A stretch of 64,000 bases of DNA from Salinimicrobium sediminilitoris (lineage in GTDB: Bacteria > Bacteroidota > Bacteroidia > Flavobacteriales > Flavobacteriaceae), in NCBI RefSeq assembly GCF_020866905.1, contig NZ_JAIVCC010000009.1, positions 204,357-268,356 on the forward strand, written 5' to 3'. How positions within the stretch are numbered: position 1 is the stretch's first letter; each line of letters opens with the position of its first letter. Made by a program: the position numbers and the translations under genes. Under the pieces are notes generated by a model. That model worked only from the letters and a program-made list of their open reading frames with translations. It made no database searches and was not told the origin of the DNA. Below are positions 1 through 9,218 of the stretch, in pieces.

Positions 1-1353
1 CTGTGCAATGCCATAAGTAGTTAACTGCTGATATCCTTTTTCGAGCACCTGTGCATTTTGAGCCCCCCTTAAAACATCGATAACCATTGAAACAGGTTCC
101 TGTTCCCGAAGCCTGAAAATGGTAGAAAGTGCCTTTTGAGCCAATAAAGTTCCATCGAAGAATTCAGGCGGATTTTTACAGACATCACAATTACCGCAAT
201 CTTTGGAAATTACTTCACCAAAGTAGCTTAGCAGGATCCTTCGGCGGCAACTTAGAGCTTCAGAATATTGCTTCATGCGCTCAAGTTTTGCCAGCTGAAC
301 TTCAGAATTCCCAGAACCTTCAGCAAACTTTTGTAACTGCACCACATCGGCATAGCTGTGGAACAGCAGGGTAGATGATGGCAATCCGTCACGACCGGCC
401 CGCCCGATTTCCTGGTAATAACCTTCCAGGTTTTTCGGCATGTTATAGTGAATCACCCATCGAACATTAGATTTATCGATTCCCATTCCAAAGGCAATAG
501 TGGCACAAATAATATCTGTGCGGTCATTGATGAAATCCTCCTGAATTGAAATGCGGTCATTATGAGAAAGTCCGGCATGATAAGCTTCAGCTTTATGGCC
601 TTTAGCTTGTAATTTGGCCGCAAGTTCTTCTGTATTCTTTCGGCTAAGGCAGTAAATGATACCACTTTCAGACTTTCTACCTTTCAAAAATGCCGAAATC
701 TGTTCAAATTTTTTAATTCCGGGGCGAACTTCCAGGCTCAGGTTTTTTCGGTCGAAAGAAGAAATATGTTTCCTGGCGTGAGGAATATTGAGTTGCTCAC
801 AAATATCCTGGCGTGTAGCTTTATCGGCCGTGGCGGTAAGAGCAATTACAGGAGTTTCGGGATGACGGTTCTTAAGATATCCCAACTGTGTATAAGCGGG
901 TCTAAAATCATGACCCCAGCTGGAAATACAATGTGCTTCATCAATAGCTATTAAGCTGATATTTCCTGCGGAAAAAACAGTGTCGATATACTGAAGACTT
1001 TCGGGAGCTACATAAAGTAGTTTGATCTCTTTTCTTTCGATCTTGCTGAAGATCTCCTGTTGCTCTTTTTCCTGCTGACTGCTGTTGAGAAAGGCAGCGG
1101 GAATACCGTTAGCGGTTAACCCATCGACCTGGTCTTTCATAAGGGCAATAAGGGGAGAGATCACAATGGTGATCCCCGGAAGCAAAAGGGCAGGAAGTTG
1201 GAAACAAATAGATTTTCCGCCACCTGTGGGCATGATCACCAGGTTATCATTACCCTCAAAAACCGAATCTATAATTTCCCGTTGCAACGGCCTGAAACTG
1301 TCATAACCGAAATATTCCTTTAATGTATCTATTAACTTTGCCTCCTCTACCAT
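1..1353 (-). CDS. recQ: ATP-dependent DNA helicase RecQ (3' part missing)
   Basis: This is the N-terminal 451 codons of a RecQ-family superfamily 2 3'-5' DNA helicase, which unwinds recombination and repair intermediates. I translated the minus strand from the ATG at 1353. It shows the RecQ motif 0 region (YFGYDSFRPLQ), Walker A (MPTGGGKS), the DEAH box (AIDEAHCISSWGHDFRP), motif III (ALTATAD), motif V/VI (FGMGIDKSNVRWVIHY, QEIGRAGRDG) and the start of the cysteine zinc-binding region (CRRR, CGNCDVC). The reading frame is open to base 1, so the rest of the RQC domain and any HRDC domain lie outside the window. There is no sign of a frameshift. It is divergent from corA. Confidence 0.96.
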   Translation of the reverse strand, partial: MVEEAKLIDTLKEYFGYDSFRPLQREIIDSVFEGNDNLVIMPTGGGKSICFQLPALLLPGITIVISPLIALMKDQVDGLTANGIPAAFLNSSQQEKEQQEIFSKIERKEIKLLYVAPESLQYIDTVFSAGNISLIAIDEAHCISSWGHDFRPAYTQLGYLKNRHPETPVIALTATADKATRQDICEQLNIPHARKHISSFDRKNLSLEVRPGIKKFEQISAFLKGRKSESGIIYCLSRKNTEELAAKLQAKGHKAEAYHAGLSHNDRISIQEDFINDRTDIICATIAFGMGIDKSNVRWVIHYNMPKNLEGYYQEIGRAGRDGLPSSTLLFHSYADVVQLQKFAEGSGNSEVQLAKLERMKQYSEALSCRRRILLSYFGEVISKDCGNCDVCKNPPEFFDGTLLAQKALSTIFRLREQEPVSMVIDVLRGAQNAQVLEKGYQQLTTYGIAQ

Positions 1354-1469
1354 GTTACAAAGAAAATGAAACCCTACCAATGCTCAATGGCAGAGGATTG
1401 TTAAATACAACTTTTTATAGTGAACTTTAGGTAAGAGGAAATTCTTACTTTTAAAGAAATTATTCTTGT

Positions 1470-2552
1470 ATGGTTAAAAGAACGCGCTACCTCTCCAAAA
1501 GGCCAAAATCTAATAAAGCTCTTCACCAGGCGCCGGGAACTGTGACTTATGTTGGTAGAAAGGAACAGGTAGAAACTAAACTGGAGGTAATTGATTATAA
1601 TGCCGAAAAGTATGAGAGGTTTACTTCAAAACGGCCAGAAGATGCATTTCAGTTTGAAGAAGAGGACCGCACCACCTGGATCAATATTGACGGCCTTAGT
1701 AACACCAGTGAAATTGAAAAGATTGGAAAGTATTACGAGCTTCATCCATTGATTATTGAAGATATAGTAAACACCAACCAGCGTCCTAAAATTGATGAGT
1801 ATAAAGATTATTTTTTCATTGTTGCAAAAATGCTTTACTACAAAGAAGATGGTAGGCTTGAAAATGAACATATAAGCATAGTTTTGGGAAAGAATTATGT
1901 GCTCACATTCCAGGAGGCCGGGGGAGATGTTTTTGACGGAGTAAGAGAAAGACTTTCTACAGAAAAAGGCAGAATAAGGAGCCGTGGGGCAGATTATCTT
2001 GTTTTTGCTCTCTTAGATGCCATAGTGGATCATTATTTTCTCGTCATAGATGATATGAGTGATAAAATAGAGGCAATGGAAGAGCGACTTTTTGATGCCC
2101 AACCAAAGGATGATACCATTCTTGAAATCCAGGAGTTAAAGCGTACCATGCTTAGAATAAGACGTGCTGTGAACCCGCTAAGGGAAGTAGTAAGTCGCCT
2201 GGAAAAAATGAATCACAACCTGGTACAGGAGCAAACCATAAACTATATAAGAGACCTTTATGACCATATGCTACAGGTTTCAGAAAATATTGAGATCTAC
2301 AGGGAAATGACCTGGGGCCTAATGGATATGTATATGACCACGATTAGTAACAAGATGAACGAGGTGATGAAAGTGCTTACCATAATGGCTTCAATTTTTA
2401 TTCCCCTCACATTCCTGGCCGGTATCTATGGGATGAATTTTGAATTTATGCCCGAGTTGGAGTATAAGTACAGTTATCCCATTTTATTAATAGCAATGTT
2501 TCTATTAATTGTGGGGATGCTGTTCTATTTCAGACGCAAACGATGGCTTTAG
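1470..2552 (+). CDS. corA: CorA-family magnesium/cobalt transporter
   Basis: A 360-residue inner-membrane divalent cation channel that should admit Mg2+ (and Co2+) as a homopentamer. The N-terminal two thirds is the soluble alpha/beta and long-helix cytoplasmic domain. The C-terminus has the two CorA membrane segments (about residues 299-320 and 337-354), with the family signature YGMN at 320-323 between them and a basic RRKRWL tail. The length is normal for the family. It is convergent with the hemerythrin-domain gene, whose stop lies about 10 bp away, so the two genes end back to back. Confidence 0.93.
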   Translation: MVKRTRYLSKRPKSNKALHQAPGTVTYVGRKEQVETKLEVIDYNAEKYERFTSKRPEDAFQFEEEDRTTWINIDGLSNTSEIEKIGKYYELHPLIIEDIVNTNQRPKIDEYKDYFFIVAKMLYYKEDGRLENEHISIVLGKNYVLTFQEAGGDVFDGVRERLSTEKGRIRSRGADYLVFALLDAIVDHYFLVIDDMSDKIEAMEERLFDAQPKDDTILEIQELKRTMLRIRRAVNPLREVVSRLEKMNHNLVQEQTINYIRDLYDHMLQVSENIEIYREMTWGLMDMYMTTISNKMNEVMKVLTIMASIFIPLTFLAGIYGMNFEFMPELEYKYSYPILLIAMFLLIVGMLFYFRRKRWL

Positions 2553-2561
2553 GTTTAAGAT

Positions 2562-3029
2562 TTATTGCCAGAATTTATCTTCCCAATCATCGGGATCGGG
2601 AGTAATAATCTCCTCTTCCTTATTGTTTATGATATTAAGTTTTTCCTCGGGCACTGTCTCCTGCAGTTCCCGGAATAATTCCCGTTCCTCAAACCTTATA
2701 TGATCATTCAATTCCTTTTCTATTGAGGTGAAGGTTTCTTTAACCGCTTCAGCTTTAAATAGATCCTGCAGTAGGGAATGTTCTTTTATGGCTCTAACCC
2801 TCATGGGATGAGAATCTCCCAATAATGGAAAAATCTCCTCCTCCTCAAACTTAAAATGCGGTCTTAATTGAGAAGTGAAGAAGAAATCGGTATATTTTTT
2901 AATTCGGTCGAGTGGGACGTTCTTTTTTAATCCTTCTCTTATTTTCCAGCATAAAAGCAGCCCGTGGTGATGATCCCTGCTCAAAGGTTTCAGGGCATGG
3001 TGTCGTTTAAGGGGTGTAGGCTTTGTCAT
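2562..3029 (-). CDS. Hemerythrin HHE cation-binding domain protein
   Basis: A 155-residue soluble four-helix protein of the hemerythrin-like family, which binds a di-iron centre and is often linked to O2/NO sensing or iron storage. Candidate ligands are visible: the H20-H22 cluster, H58 with E62/E63, H84, H110 and E114. There is no signal peptide. The gene stands alone on the minus strand, convergent with corA and divergent from the LLM gene. A CATGAC-N4-GTCATG palindrome sits about 55 bp upstream of its start. Family membership is clear; the ligand bound is inferred. Confidence 0.85.
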   Translation of the reverse strand: MTKPTPLKRHHALKPLSRDHHHGLLLCWKIREGLKKNVPLDRIKKYTDFFFTSQLRPHFKFEEEEIFPLLGDSHPMRVRAIKEHSLLQDLFKAEAVKETFTSIEKELNDHIRFEERELFRELQETVPEEKLNIINNKEEEIITPDPDDWEDKFWQ

Positions 3030-3076
3030 AATTTCTTTATTGCTTCACAAAGGTAATTTTATATATCCTGGCAAGG

Positions 3077-3092
3077 CATGACTGAGGTCATG
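3077..3092. promoter_or_regulatory. Palindromic candidate FNR/CRP-type operator
   Basis: Perfect palindrome CATGAC-TGAG-GTCATG in the divergent spacer between the hemerythrin gene and the LLM operon. TGAC-N4-GTCA half-site geometry resembles FNR-class sites (TTGAT-N4-ATCAA). Its centre is 55 bp upstream of the hemerythrin start. A degenerate version (ATGAT-TTTA-GTCAG, 48465-48478) lies 58 bp upstream of the uspA start codon. The assignment to a regulator family is inference. Confidence 0.35.
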
Positions 3093-3219
3093 TATGTACG
3101 ATCAATGTTTAGGAGAATCAACAATTTATCATTTTTTTAATAACAGAAATCCGGTTTATCGTGTAAAGCTTTATAATTTAGGAGGAATCATTGAAACATT
3201 CTAATTAAAGCTGCTATTT

Positions 3220-4185
3220 ATGAAAATTGGTTTCCACGCTTCCCACGAACAATTTACCCCCGGCCATCTTCTCAAACTTGTTCAGCAGGCTGAAGATGCA
3301 GGTTTTAAAGCGGTCTTGTCGTCAGACCATTTCCATCCCTGGAGTGACAAGCAGGGACAGAGTGGATTCGCATGGAGCTGGCTGGGTGCGGCAATGCAGG
3401 CTACAAACTTGGAATACGGGATAGTGAATGCTCCAGGCCAAAGATATCATCCTGCAATAATTGCACAGGCTGTGGCGACACTAGATCAAATGTTTCCGGG
3501 AAGATTCTTTCTCTGTTCTGGCAGTGGTCAACTTCTTAATGAAAATATCACAGGGGAAAAATGGCCGCCAAAGAGGGACAGAAATAAACGTTTACAGGAA
3601 TCGGTCGAAGTAATGCGACGCCTTTGGCAGGAAGACGGATATCTCAACCATAAGGGAATGTTCACCGTCGAGAGGGCTAAACTTTTTACCAAACCCACTC
3701 AAATTCCCACAGTATATGGAGCAGCTATTACAGAAAAAACAGCAGCCTGGCTCTCTTCGTGGGCAGATGGGATGATCACGATCTCCAAACCCGTTGAGGA
3801 ACTTGAAAAAATGGTAAAAGCCTTTAGGGGAGCAGATGGAAGTGAAAAATCATTGGCTTTGAAAGTACAGGTATCCTATGCGAGTACCCGTGAAAAAGCT
3901 TTGGATGGTGCATGGGAACAATGGAGAAATAATATTTATCCTAGCAAGCTAATTGCAGATATTGACAGTCCCGAAAAGTTTGATGCCATGGGCCAAAACA
4001 CCAGAAAAGAAGACATGGAAAAGCACGTGATCATTGGAAGTGATGCAGATGTCTTTATTGAAAAGATCAAAAAATTCAATGAAATGGGATTTGAAAAAAT
4101 AATCATCCATAATGTAAATGAGCAACAGGAAGATTATATAAATTTCTTTGAGAAAGAAGTACTTCCAAATCTTCAACAGCAATAA
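3220..4185 (+). CDS. LLM-class flavin-dependent oxidoreductase (TIGR03885-like)
   Basis: A 321-residue TIM-barrel protein of the bacterial luciferase-like monooxygenase superfamily, closest by eye to the non-F420 TIGR03885 subgroup. It probably uses FMN to oxidise or reduce an unknown small substrate in the cytoplasm. Seen: the N-terminal strand MKIGFHASHEQF, the SSDHFHPW segment and a barrel of normal length without a signal peptide. It is the first gene of an operon. Only 9 bp separate it from the GH13 gene downstream, so a role linked to trehalose or glucan metabolism is possible but not shown. The substrate cannot be read from the sequence. Confidence 0.82.
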   Translation: MKIGFHASHEQFTPGHLLKLVQQAEDAGFKAVLSSDHFHPWSDKQGQSGFAWSWLGAAMQATNLEYGIVNAPGQRYHPAIIAQAVATLDQMFPGRFFLCSGSGQLLNENITGEKWPPKRDRNKRLQESVEVMRRLWQEDGYLNHKGMFTVERAKLFTKPTQIPTVYGAAITEKTAAWLSSWADGMITISKPVEELEKMVKAFRGADGSEKSLALKVQVSYASTREKALDGAWEQWRNNIYPSKLIADIDSPEKFDAMGQNTRKEDMEKHVIIGSDADVFIEKIKKFNEMGFEKIIIHNVNEQQEDYINFFEKEVLPNLQQQ

Positions 4186-4194
4186 CTCACTAAG

Positions 4195-5835
4195 ATGAAT
4201 AAGTACTGGTACAAAAATGCGGTGATCTATTCGCTGGATGTAGAAACTTTTAAGGATGCAACGGGTGACGGCACCGGAGATTTCAAAGGACTTAAAAATG
4301 CCCTTCCATACCTTTCAAGCCTTGGGATCACCTGTCTCTGGCTCCTGCCAATCTTTGATACGCCCAACCGGGACAATGGCTATGACGTAAAAGATTATTA
4401 TAAAATTGATCCCCGTCTCGGCGACTTAGGTCATTTCACTCAGCTCATTGATGCTGCGGAAGAAGTTGGAATAAGAGTGTTGATTGACCTTGCAGTTAAT
4501 CACACTTCGACTGAACATTTCTGGTTTCAGGAATCCCGGAAGGACAAAAATTCAGAATACAGAGACTACTACATCTGGGTAGATGAAAAGCCTGAGGACC
4601 CGGAGAAAAATATGATGGCAGCCGAAGGTGAAGAAAGCATCAGCTGGAAATATGACCGTACTGCTAAAGCATATTATTTCCATTCTTTTTATCCGCATCA
4701 ACCCGATCTAAACATAGCCAATCCGCAAGTTCAGGAAGAAATATTCAGGATTATGCAATTCTGGTTGAAGATTGGGGTTTCGGGCTTCAGGATAGACGCT
4801 GCGCCTCATATGTTCAAGGAAAAAGGCAGAATGGACTTTGAAGGAGATCCACATAAGATCTTCAGGAATTTCCGGGAATTTGTTGAAACTCAAAAACCCG
4901 ATGCTATTTTGCTGGCCGAAGTTGATCTTGATCCAAACCAATACAATAAGTATCTGGGGAACGAGGACCAGATGCATATGCTGTTTAATTTTTACGTGAA
5001 TAACTTCATGTTTCTGTCATTTGCCAGGGAAGAGGCTATTCCTGTAGCCCGGGCCCTGCAAAGAATGCCTGAAGAAATTACCAGAAAAGAACAGCTCGCA
5101 ACATTTCTTCGGAATCATGACGAATTAAACCTCGACAAATTGAGCAGAACCGAAAGAGACGAGGTCTTTAAAGCTTTTGCCCCCAAAGAAAACATGCGCA
5201 TTTTTGGTAGGGGAATAAGAAGAAGATTGGCTTCAATGCTCGGAAATGACCGAAAAAAAATGGAGCTGGCCCATAGCCTTCTTTTTACGATTCCCGGCAC
5301 ACCGGTATTGCGGTACGGTGAAGAAATAGGAATGGGGGAAGATCTTTCAATGGAAGGTCGTTCCAGTGTTCGCACAGTTATGCAGTGGGCTAATGACAGG
5401 AACGGCGGATTTTCTACTGCACCCACAGAAAATCTTATTAGAAATGTCATTTCCGGAGGAGATTTTGGCTACGAGAAAGTTAATGTAAATGATCAATTGA
5501 GAGATCCCGATTCTTTTCTTACCTGGATCTCCAAAGCCATAGATTACCGAAAGGAATTTGCGGAATTTGGATGGGGCCGTAATCACGTCATTGACACCGG
5601 TAATCCTCATGTTTTAGGGCACTATACAAAATCTGAAAAAGGAATGGGAGTAGCATTTCATAATTTCTCGGGGAAAGAAATTACCATAAAGCTCGAAGTG
5701 GATAAAGAATTATTTAAGGATGTTGTAGATGTCTTCGGAAATATAAGATACGAAAATTTCGACCCCGAAAAAGCTGAAGTAAAGTTAACCCCTTATGGTT
5801 ACAGGTGGATGCATAAAAAACATAACTTCTTATGA
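4195..5835 (+). CDS. GH13 family, trehalose-synthase-like
   Basis: A 546-residue glycoside hydrolase family 13 enzyme without a signal peptide, so cytoplasmic. The four GH13 signatures are intact: DLAVNH (about 98-103), GFRIDAA with nucleophile D201, acid/base E242 in LLAEVD, and RNHDE with D309. The opening (YWYKNAVIYSLDVETF followed by the GDGTGDFKGL calcium-type loop) is typical of trehalose synthases (maltose/trehalose isomerisation). The length suits TreS without a fused maltokinase. It overlaps the next GH13 gene by ATGA, implying translational coupling. A specialised alpha-glucosyltransferase is the main alternative. Confidence 0.78.
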   Translation: MNKYWYKNAVIYSLDVETFKDATGDGTGDFKGLKNALPYLSSLGITCLWLLPIFDTPNRDNGYDVKDYYKIDPRLGDLGHFTQLIDAAEEVGIRVLIDLAVNHTSTEHFWFQESRKDKNSEYRDYYIWVDEKPEDPEKNMMAAEGEESISWKYDRTAKAYYFHSFYPHQPDLNIANPQVQEEIFRIMQFWLKIGVSGFRIDAAPHMFKEKGRMDFEGDPHKIFRNFREFVETQKPDAILLAEVDLDPNQYNKYLGNEDQMHMLFNFYVNNFMFLSFAREEAIPVARALQRMPEEITRKEQLATFLRNHDELNLDKLSRTERDEVFKAFAPKENMRIFGRGIRRRLASMLGNDRKKMELAHSLLFTIPGTPVLRYGEEIGMGEDLSMEGRSSVRTVMQWANDRNGGFSTAPTENLIRNVISGGDFGYEKVNVNDQLRDPDSFLTWISKAIDYRKEFAEFGWGRNHVIDTGNPHVLGHYTKSEKGMGVAFHNFSGKEITIKLEVDKELFKDVVDVFGNIRYENFDPEKAEVKLTPYGYRWMHKKHNFL

Positions 5836-7427
5836 ATTACAAAGAATACTTATGGTGGCACAAGGGAACAGTGTATCAAATTTACCCCAGATCATATAAA
5901 GACAGTGATGGTGATGGTGTAGGAGACCTACGTGGAATAATTGAAAAACTCGATTACCTGAAAGATCTGGGTATCGATGCTGTCTGGATATCGCCCATTT
6001 ATCCTTCTCCCATGGCCGATTTTGGCTATGATGTGAGTGATTATACCGGTATTCATCCACTATTTGGAGAAATGAAGGATTTTGATGAATTGCTCAGGGA
6101 AGTACATCAAAGAGAAATGAAGCTTATCCTTGACTTAGTACCTAATCATTCTTCAAATAAACATCCATGGTTCCTTGAATCTAAAAGTTCAAAAAACAAT
6201 CATAAACGGGACTGGTATATTTGGAAAGATCCCGGTAAGGATGGAGGTCCACCTAATAACTGGTTAAGTGTATTTGGAGGTAGCGGCTGGGAATATGATG
6301 AGGAAACCGAACAGTACTATTACCATGCTTTCCTAAAAGAACAACCCGATCTCAATTGGAGAAACCCCGATTTGCAACAGGCAATGCTGGCCATAATGAG
6401 GTACTGGCTCAAGAAGGGAGTAGACGGTTTTAGGGTAGATGTGATGTGGCATATGATCAAGGACGAACAATTGAGGGATGATCCACCAAATCCTGATTAT
6501 AAGGAAGGAATGAATTCATACAGCAAATTACTACCGGCCTATTCAACAGATCAGGATGAAGTTCATGACATAGTGCATAAAATGCGGAAGGTAATCGATG
6601 AATATGATGAGAGATTACTCATTGGAGAAATTTACCTGCCAATAAGCAAGCTTGTAAGTTATTACGGAGAAGACAATCAAGGTGCTCATTTACCTTTCAA
6701 TTTTCAACTGCTGCAGCTTCCGTGGAATGCTGCCAGGATCAAAGCTACAATAGATGAATATGAAGGGGCGCTTCCTGAAAATGGCTGGCCCAATTGGGTG
6801 TTGGGTAACCATGACAATTCCCGAATTGCAAGCCGGGTGGGGAAGGAGCAGGCCAAAAATGCCGCAATATTGTTGCTAACACTTAGAGGAACGCCTACCA
6901 TTTATTACGGGGATGAACTGGGGATGCAGGATGTTGATATTCCAAAGGAGAAGATCCAGGATCCACAGGCTTTGAACGAACCGGGGGTTGGGCGCAGTCG
7001 GGATCCCGAACGCACCCCGATGCAGTGGGATGCCACAAAACATGCAGGATTTACTAAAGGAGAACCCTGGCTTCCGCTTATGGGTAATTACAAAGAAATT
7101 AATGTAAAGAAGGAGTGGGACCAGCCTGGTTCCATGCTTCAGCTGCACAGGAAACTTCTAAAGATTCGGGCGCAGGAGCCGGCCCTGCAAGTTGGTAGTT
7201 ATGTGCCTGTACTTTCTGAAGAGGAAATTCTTTCTTACATCAGAAAATACGAAAAACAGCAGTTCCTTATTGTTTTAAATCTCACAGATTCAGAAGTGAA
7301 TTTTGCTCCCGATTTTGAATGGAAAGGAACTGTGGAAGTTTCATCCCACGAAGAATTTGAAGGAAAAGAAATGAGTGATAAAATTAACCTTCCGGCCAAT
7401 CTGGGACTGCTTATAAAACTGAAATAA
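5832..7427 (+). CDS. GH13 alpha-glucosidase / oligo-1,6-glucosidase-like
   Basis: A 531-residue cytoplasmic GH13 enzyme expected to release glucose from the non-reducing end of short alpha-glucans or trehalose-related sugars. Motifs: DSDGDGVGD calcium loop (24-32), DLVPNH (101-106), GFRVDV with nucleophile D203, acid/base E266 in IGEIYL, and GNHDNSR with D328. A C-terminal beta domain follows. The start overlaps the stop of the preceding GH13 gene (ATGA). The paired TreS-like and alpha-glucosidase genes suggest an intracellular trehalose/maltose interconversion and breakdown module. Exact linkage specificity cannot be settled from sequence. Confidence 0.85.
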   Translation: MNYKEYLWWHKGTVYQIYPRSYKDSDGDGVGDLRGIIEKLDYLKDLGIDAVWISPIYPSPMADFGYDVSDYTGIHPLFGEMKDFDELLREVHQREMKLILDLVPNHSSNKHPWFLESKSSKNNHKRDWYIWKDPGKDGGPPNNWLSVFGGSGWEYDEETEQYYYHAFLKEQPDLNWRNPDLQQAMLAIMRYWLKKGVDGFRVDVMWHMIKDEQLRDDPPNPDYKEGMNSYSKLLPAYSTDQDEVHDIVHKMRKVIDEYDERLLIGEIYLPISKLVSYYGEDNQGAHLPFNFQLLQLPWNAARIKATIDEYEGALPENGWPNWVLGNHDNSRIASRVGKEQAKNAAILLLTLRGTPTIYYGDELGMQDVDIPKEKIQDPQALNEPGVGRSRDPERTPMQWDATKHAGFTKGEPWLPLMGNYKEINVKKEWDQPGSMLQLHRKLLKIRAQEPALQVGSYVPVLSEEEILSYIRKYEKQQFLIVLNLTDSEVNFAPDFEWKGTVEVSSHEEFEGKEMSDKINLPANLGLLIKLK

Positions 7428-7430
7428 ACA

Positions 7431-7802
7431 ATGAAAGCATTAGGAAAAAAGACCTGGGTAATAGCTGAAGGCTATATCCCCGAATATGGAACGGGTAAGG
7501 AACCTGAATTCACAAGTCATGAAACGGCTTGTATTCTCAACACCTCGAATCAAGATGCCAAGGTGGAATTGACCATCTTTTTCTCAGATAAAGATCCGGT
7601 GGGACCCTATAAAGTGACTGTAGAGGCTCAGCGCACCAAACATTTAAGGTTCAACGACTTGAAAGACCCGGAGCCTGTTCCTTTAGGTACAGATTATGCC
7701 TGCGTGATCGAGTCTTCTGTGCCGGTAGTAGTACAGCATACCCGCCTGGATTCAAGACAGGCAGAAAATGCCCTTTTGACCACCATAGCATATTCGGAAT
7801 AA
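7431..7802 (+). CDS. Sensory rhodopsin transducer homologue (ASRT family)
   Basis: A 123-residue soluble beta-sandwich protein matching the Anabaena sensory rhodopsin transducer family (Pfam PF07100): KTWVIAEGYIP, EFTSHETACILN and the downstream QHTRLDSRQ and LLTTIAYSE segments are the recognisable conserved blocks. In Anabaena the tetramer couples a photoreceptor to output; many homologues occur in genomes without a partner rhodopsin and may bind carbohydrate or DNA. Here it begins 3 bp after the alpha-glucosidase gene and ends the LLM-GH13-GH13 operon. No rhodopsin gene is in the window, so a sugar-related role is the more economical inference. Confidence 0.85.
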   Translation: MKALGKKTWVIAEGYIPEYGTGKEPEFTSHETACILNTSNQDAKVELTIFFSDKDPVGPYKVTVEAQRTKHLRFNDLKDPEPVPLGTDYACVIESSVPVVVQHTRLDSRQAENALLTTIAYSE

Positions 7803-7939
7803 GTAGGACTTTTGTTTTAAGATTAGTGCAATAAATATATCCTTTCAAAAAAGGTGTTTTTTGGTGCTCTTTTTCAGAGGAAATTTTTAGAAGGGAATTA
7901 AAAAATTTTCTAATTTTTACTGTACCAATTTAAACCGTT

Positions 7940-8278
7940 ATGAAAAACAAGTTGCAAAATGCGCTCCTGGTGTTTTCTACGATCATTCTCTTTGGTTGTG
8001 GCAGTACTATGGAAACCAGGACAATGAAACCGGTGCTTAGAGCCGCTACAGATGCACCTGAAAATTTTATAGCACCGGAAGGTGCTACTACAGGAAATGA
8101 TTCCTGTAACAATCCATTAACCGATCCCCGGGATGGCACAAAGATTATTATGCAGTCTGCTTTTTCTGGAGGAGTTGGGGATTATGAGGTACCCGACGGT
8201 AAGTATGGGGTTCAAAAAGGGGAATTCTTAAGAATAAAATGTGTTACAGGAGAAGTGGTAGGTATCGTGAGACGATAA
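7940..8278 (+). CDS. Small lipoprotein of unknown function
   Basis: A 112-residue protein with a type II signal peptide: basic start, hydrophobic stretch and lipobox LFGC (acylated C20), so probably anchored in the envelope. The mature part is low in obvious domains. It contains two further cysteines (C56 and C101) that could form a disulfide, a Gly-rich GGVGDYEVPDGKYG segment and a basic C-terminus. I do not recognise the family. It stands alone, 137 bp after the rhodopsin-transducer homologue, and is convergent with the deacylase operon. Confidence 0.7.
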   Translation: MKNKLQNALLVFSTIILFGCGSTMETRTMKPVLRAATDAPENFIAPEGATTGNDSCNNPLTDPRDGTKIIMQSAFSGGVGDYEVPDGKYGVQKGEFLRIKCVTGEVVGIVRR

Positions 8279-8303
8279 CTACCACCTCTGTAGCAGAGAA
8301 AGT

Positions 8304-9200
8304 TTATTGTTCTTCAATGACAAAAAAGCCATCATTGCCCTGAGACTGGTAAAGGGGCATAAAAATGTACGCATCCCATTCACTTTTTATCTCCTGGCCA
8401 TTACTTGTTGCAAGTAACTGGCCTTTTTTAATTTTCTGAAAGTTCTTAAAGCCCGGCTCCATTTTAAAGCTATCTCCTTTTTTGATTTCGTGCCGGTATT
8501 TGATCTCAAAAGTCTTTTGAGAAGGAGCATTTTTCTCGGTAAAACGTTCCACACATTCGGGATAGCAGGAAACATTCGTCACTTCAAGACCGTTTGCTTC
8601 CTTTAAAGCCAGCCATATCATTCCTTCATGGTTTTCAACAGAAGCCTTGCTGGTGTGTTGGCCTGCTTCAAAGACAAAACCTGTAAGACCGGTTCGGCTC
8701 ATATAGTGATCTATGGCACCGTAGATAATATCACTAAATCCTCTCACAATGTAGGTAGGGAATTTGTGGGCCCAGCTATCATTGTCATTCACATCCTGCA
8801 CAGATATGTAAGGCAAACTATCTGAAGAGGTTGTGTGGCAGTCCAGAAAATAACGTTTTGAATAATCCTTTTCGGGATACTTTTCAAGGACTTCAATTAT
8901 TTCATGCATTTCCCTTTGTTCCTGGGTTTCAGGATCGTTGTTCCTGACATTATCTTCGGTCCAGGTGCGGTTCAGGTCTTCATCAATATACCGCTGTTCC
9001 TTTTCCAGGGCAGCTTTATTACCCATTACACCTACAATTCGGCCGTTGATCTCGGGTTTGGTTTTTTCAAGTTCGGCAAAGACCTTTTTCAAGGCTTGTA
9101 CCCCGCTGGGTTCATTTCCATGAACCCCGGCAGTGACAAATAATAATGGTCCTTTTTTATTGGTGGAGTATTCTCCTATAATTCGGGTGTTATCTTTCAT
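8304..9200 (-). CDS. AstE/AspA-family zinc deacylase (M14-related)
   Basis: A 298-residue member of the succinylglutamate desuccinylase/aspartoacylase family, a branch of the M14 metallocarboxypeptidase fold. It hydrolyses an amide bond next to a carboxylate. The zinc ligands are visible as H27 and E30 (GVHGNEPSG) and H122 (LDCHTTS). DLNRTW with R78 should bind the substrate carboxylate, and E178 (FVFEAGQH) fits the catalytic base. A beta-rich C-terminal domain follows. It is the last gene of the QEGLA/ATP-grasp operon, 18 bp after the second ligase. The natural substrate is unknown; generic names such as desuccinylase should not be taken literally. Confidence 0.83.
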   Translation of the reverse strand: MKDNTRIIGEYSTNKKGPLLFVTAGVHGNEPSGVQALKKVFAELEKTKPEINGRIVGVMGNKAALEKEQRYIDEDLNRTWTEDNVRNNDPETQEQREMHEIIEVLEKYPEKDYSKRYFLDCHTTSSDSLPYISVQDVNDNDSWAHKFPTYIVRGFSDIIYGAIDHYMSRTGLTGFVFEAGQHTSKASVENHEGMIWLALKEANGLEVTNVSCYPECVERFTEKNAPSQKTFEIKYRHEIKKGDSFKMEPGFKNFQKIKKGQLLATSNGQEIKSEWDAYIFMPLYQSQGNDGFFVIEEQ

Positions 9201-9218
9201 TGTATATTTTTTCTGAAG

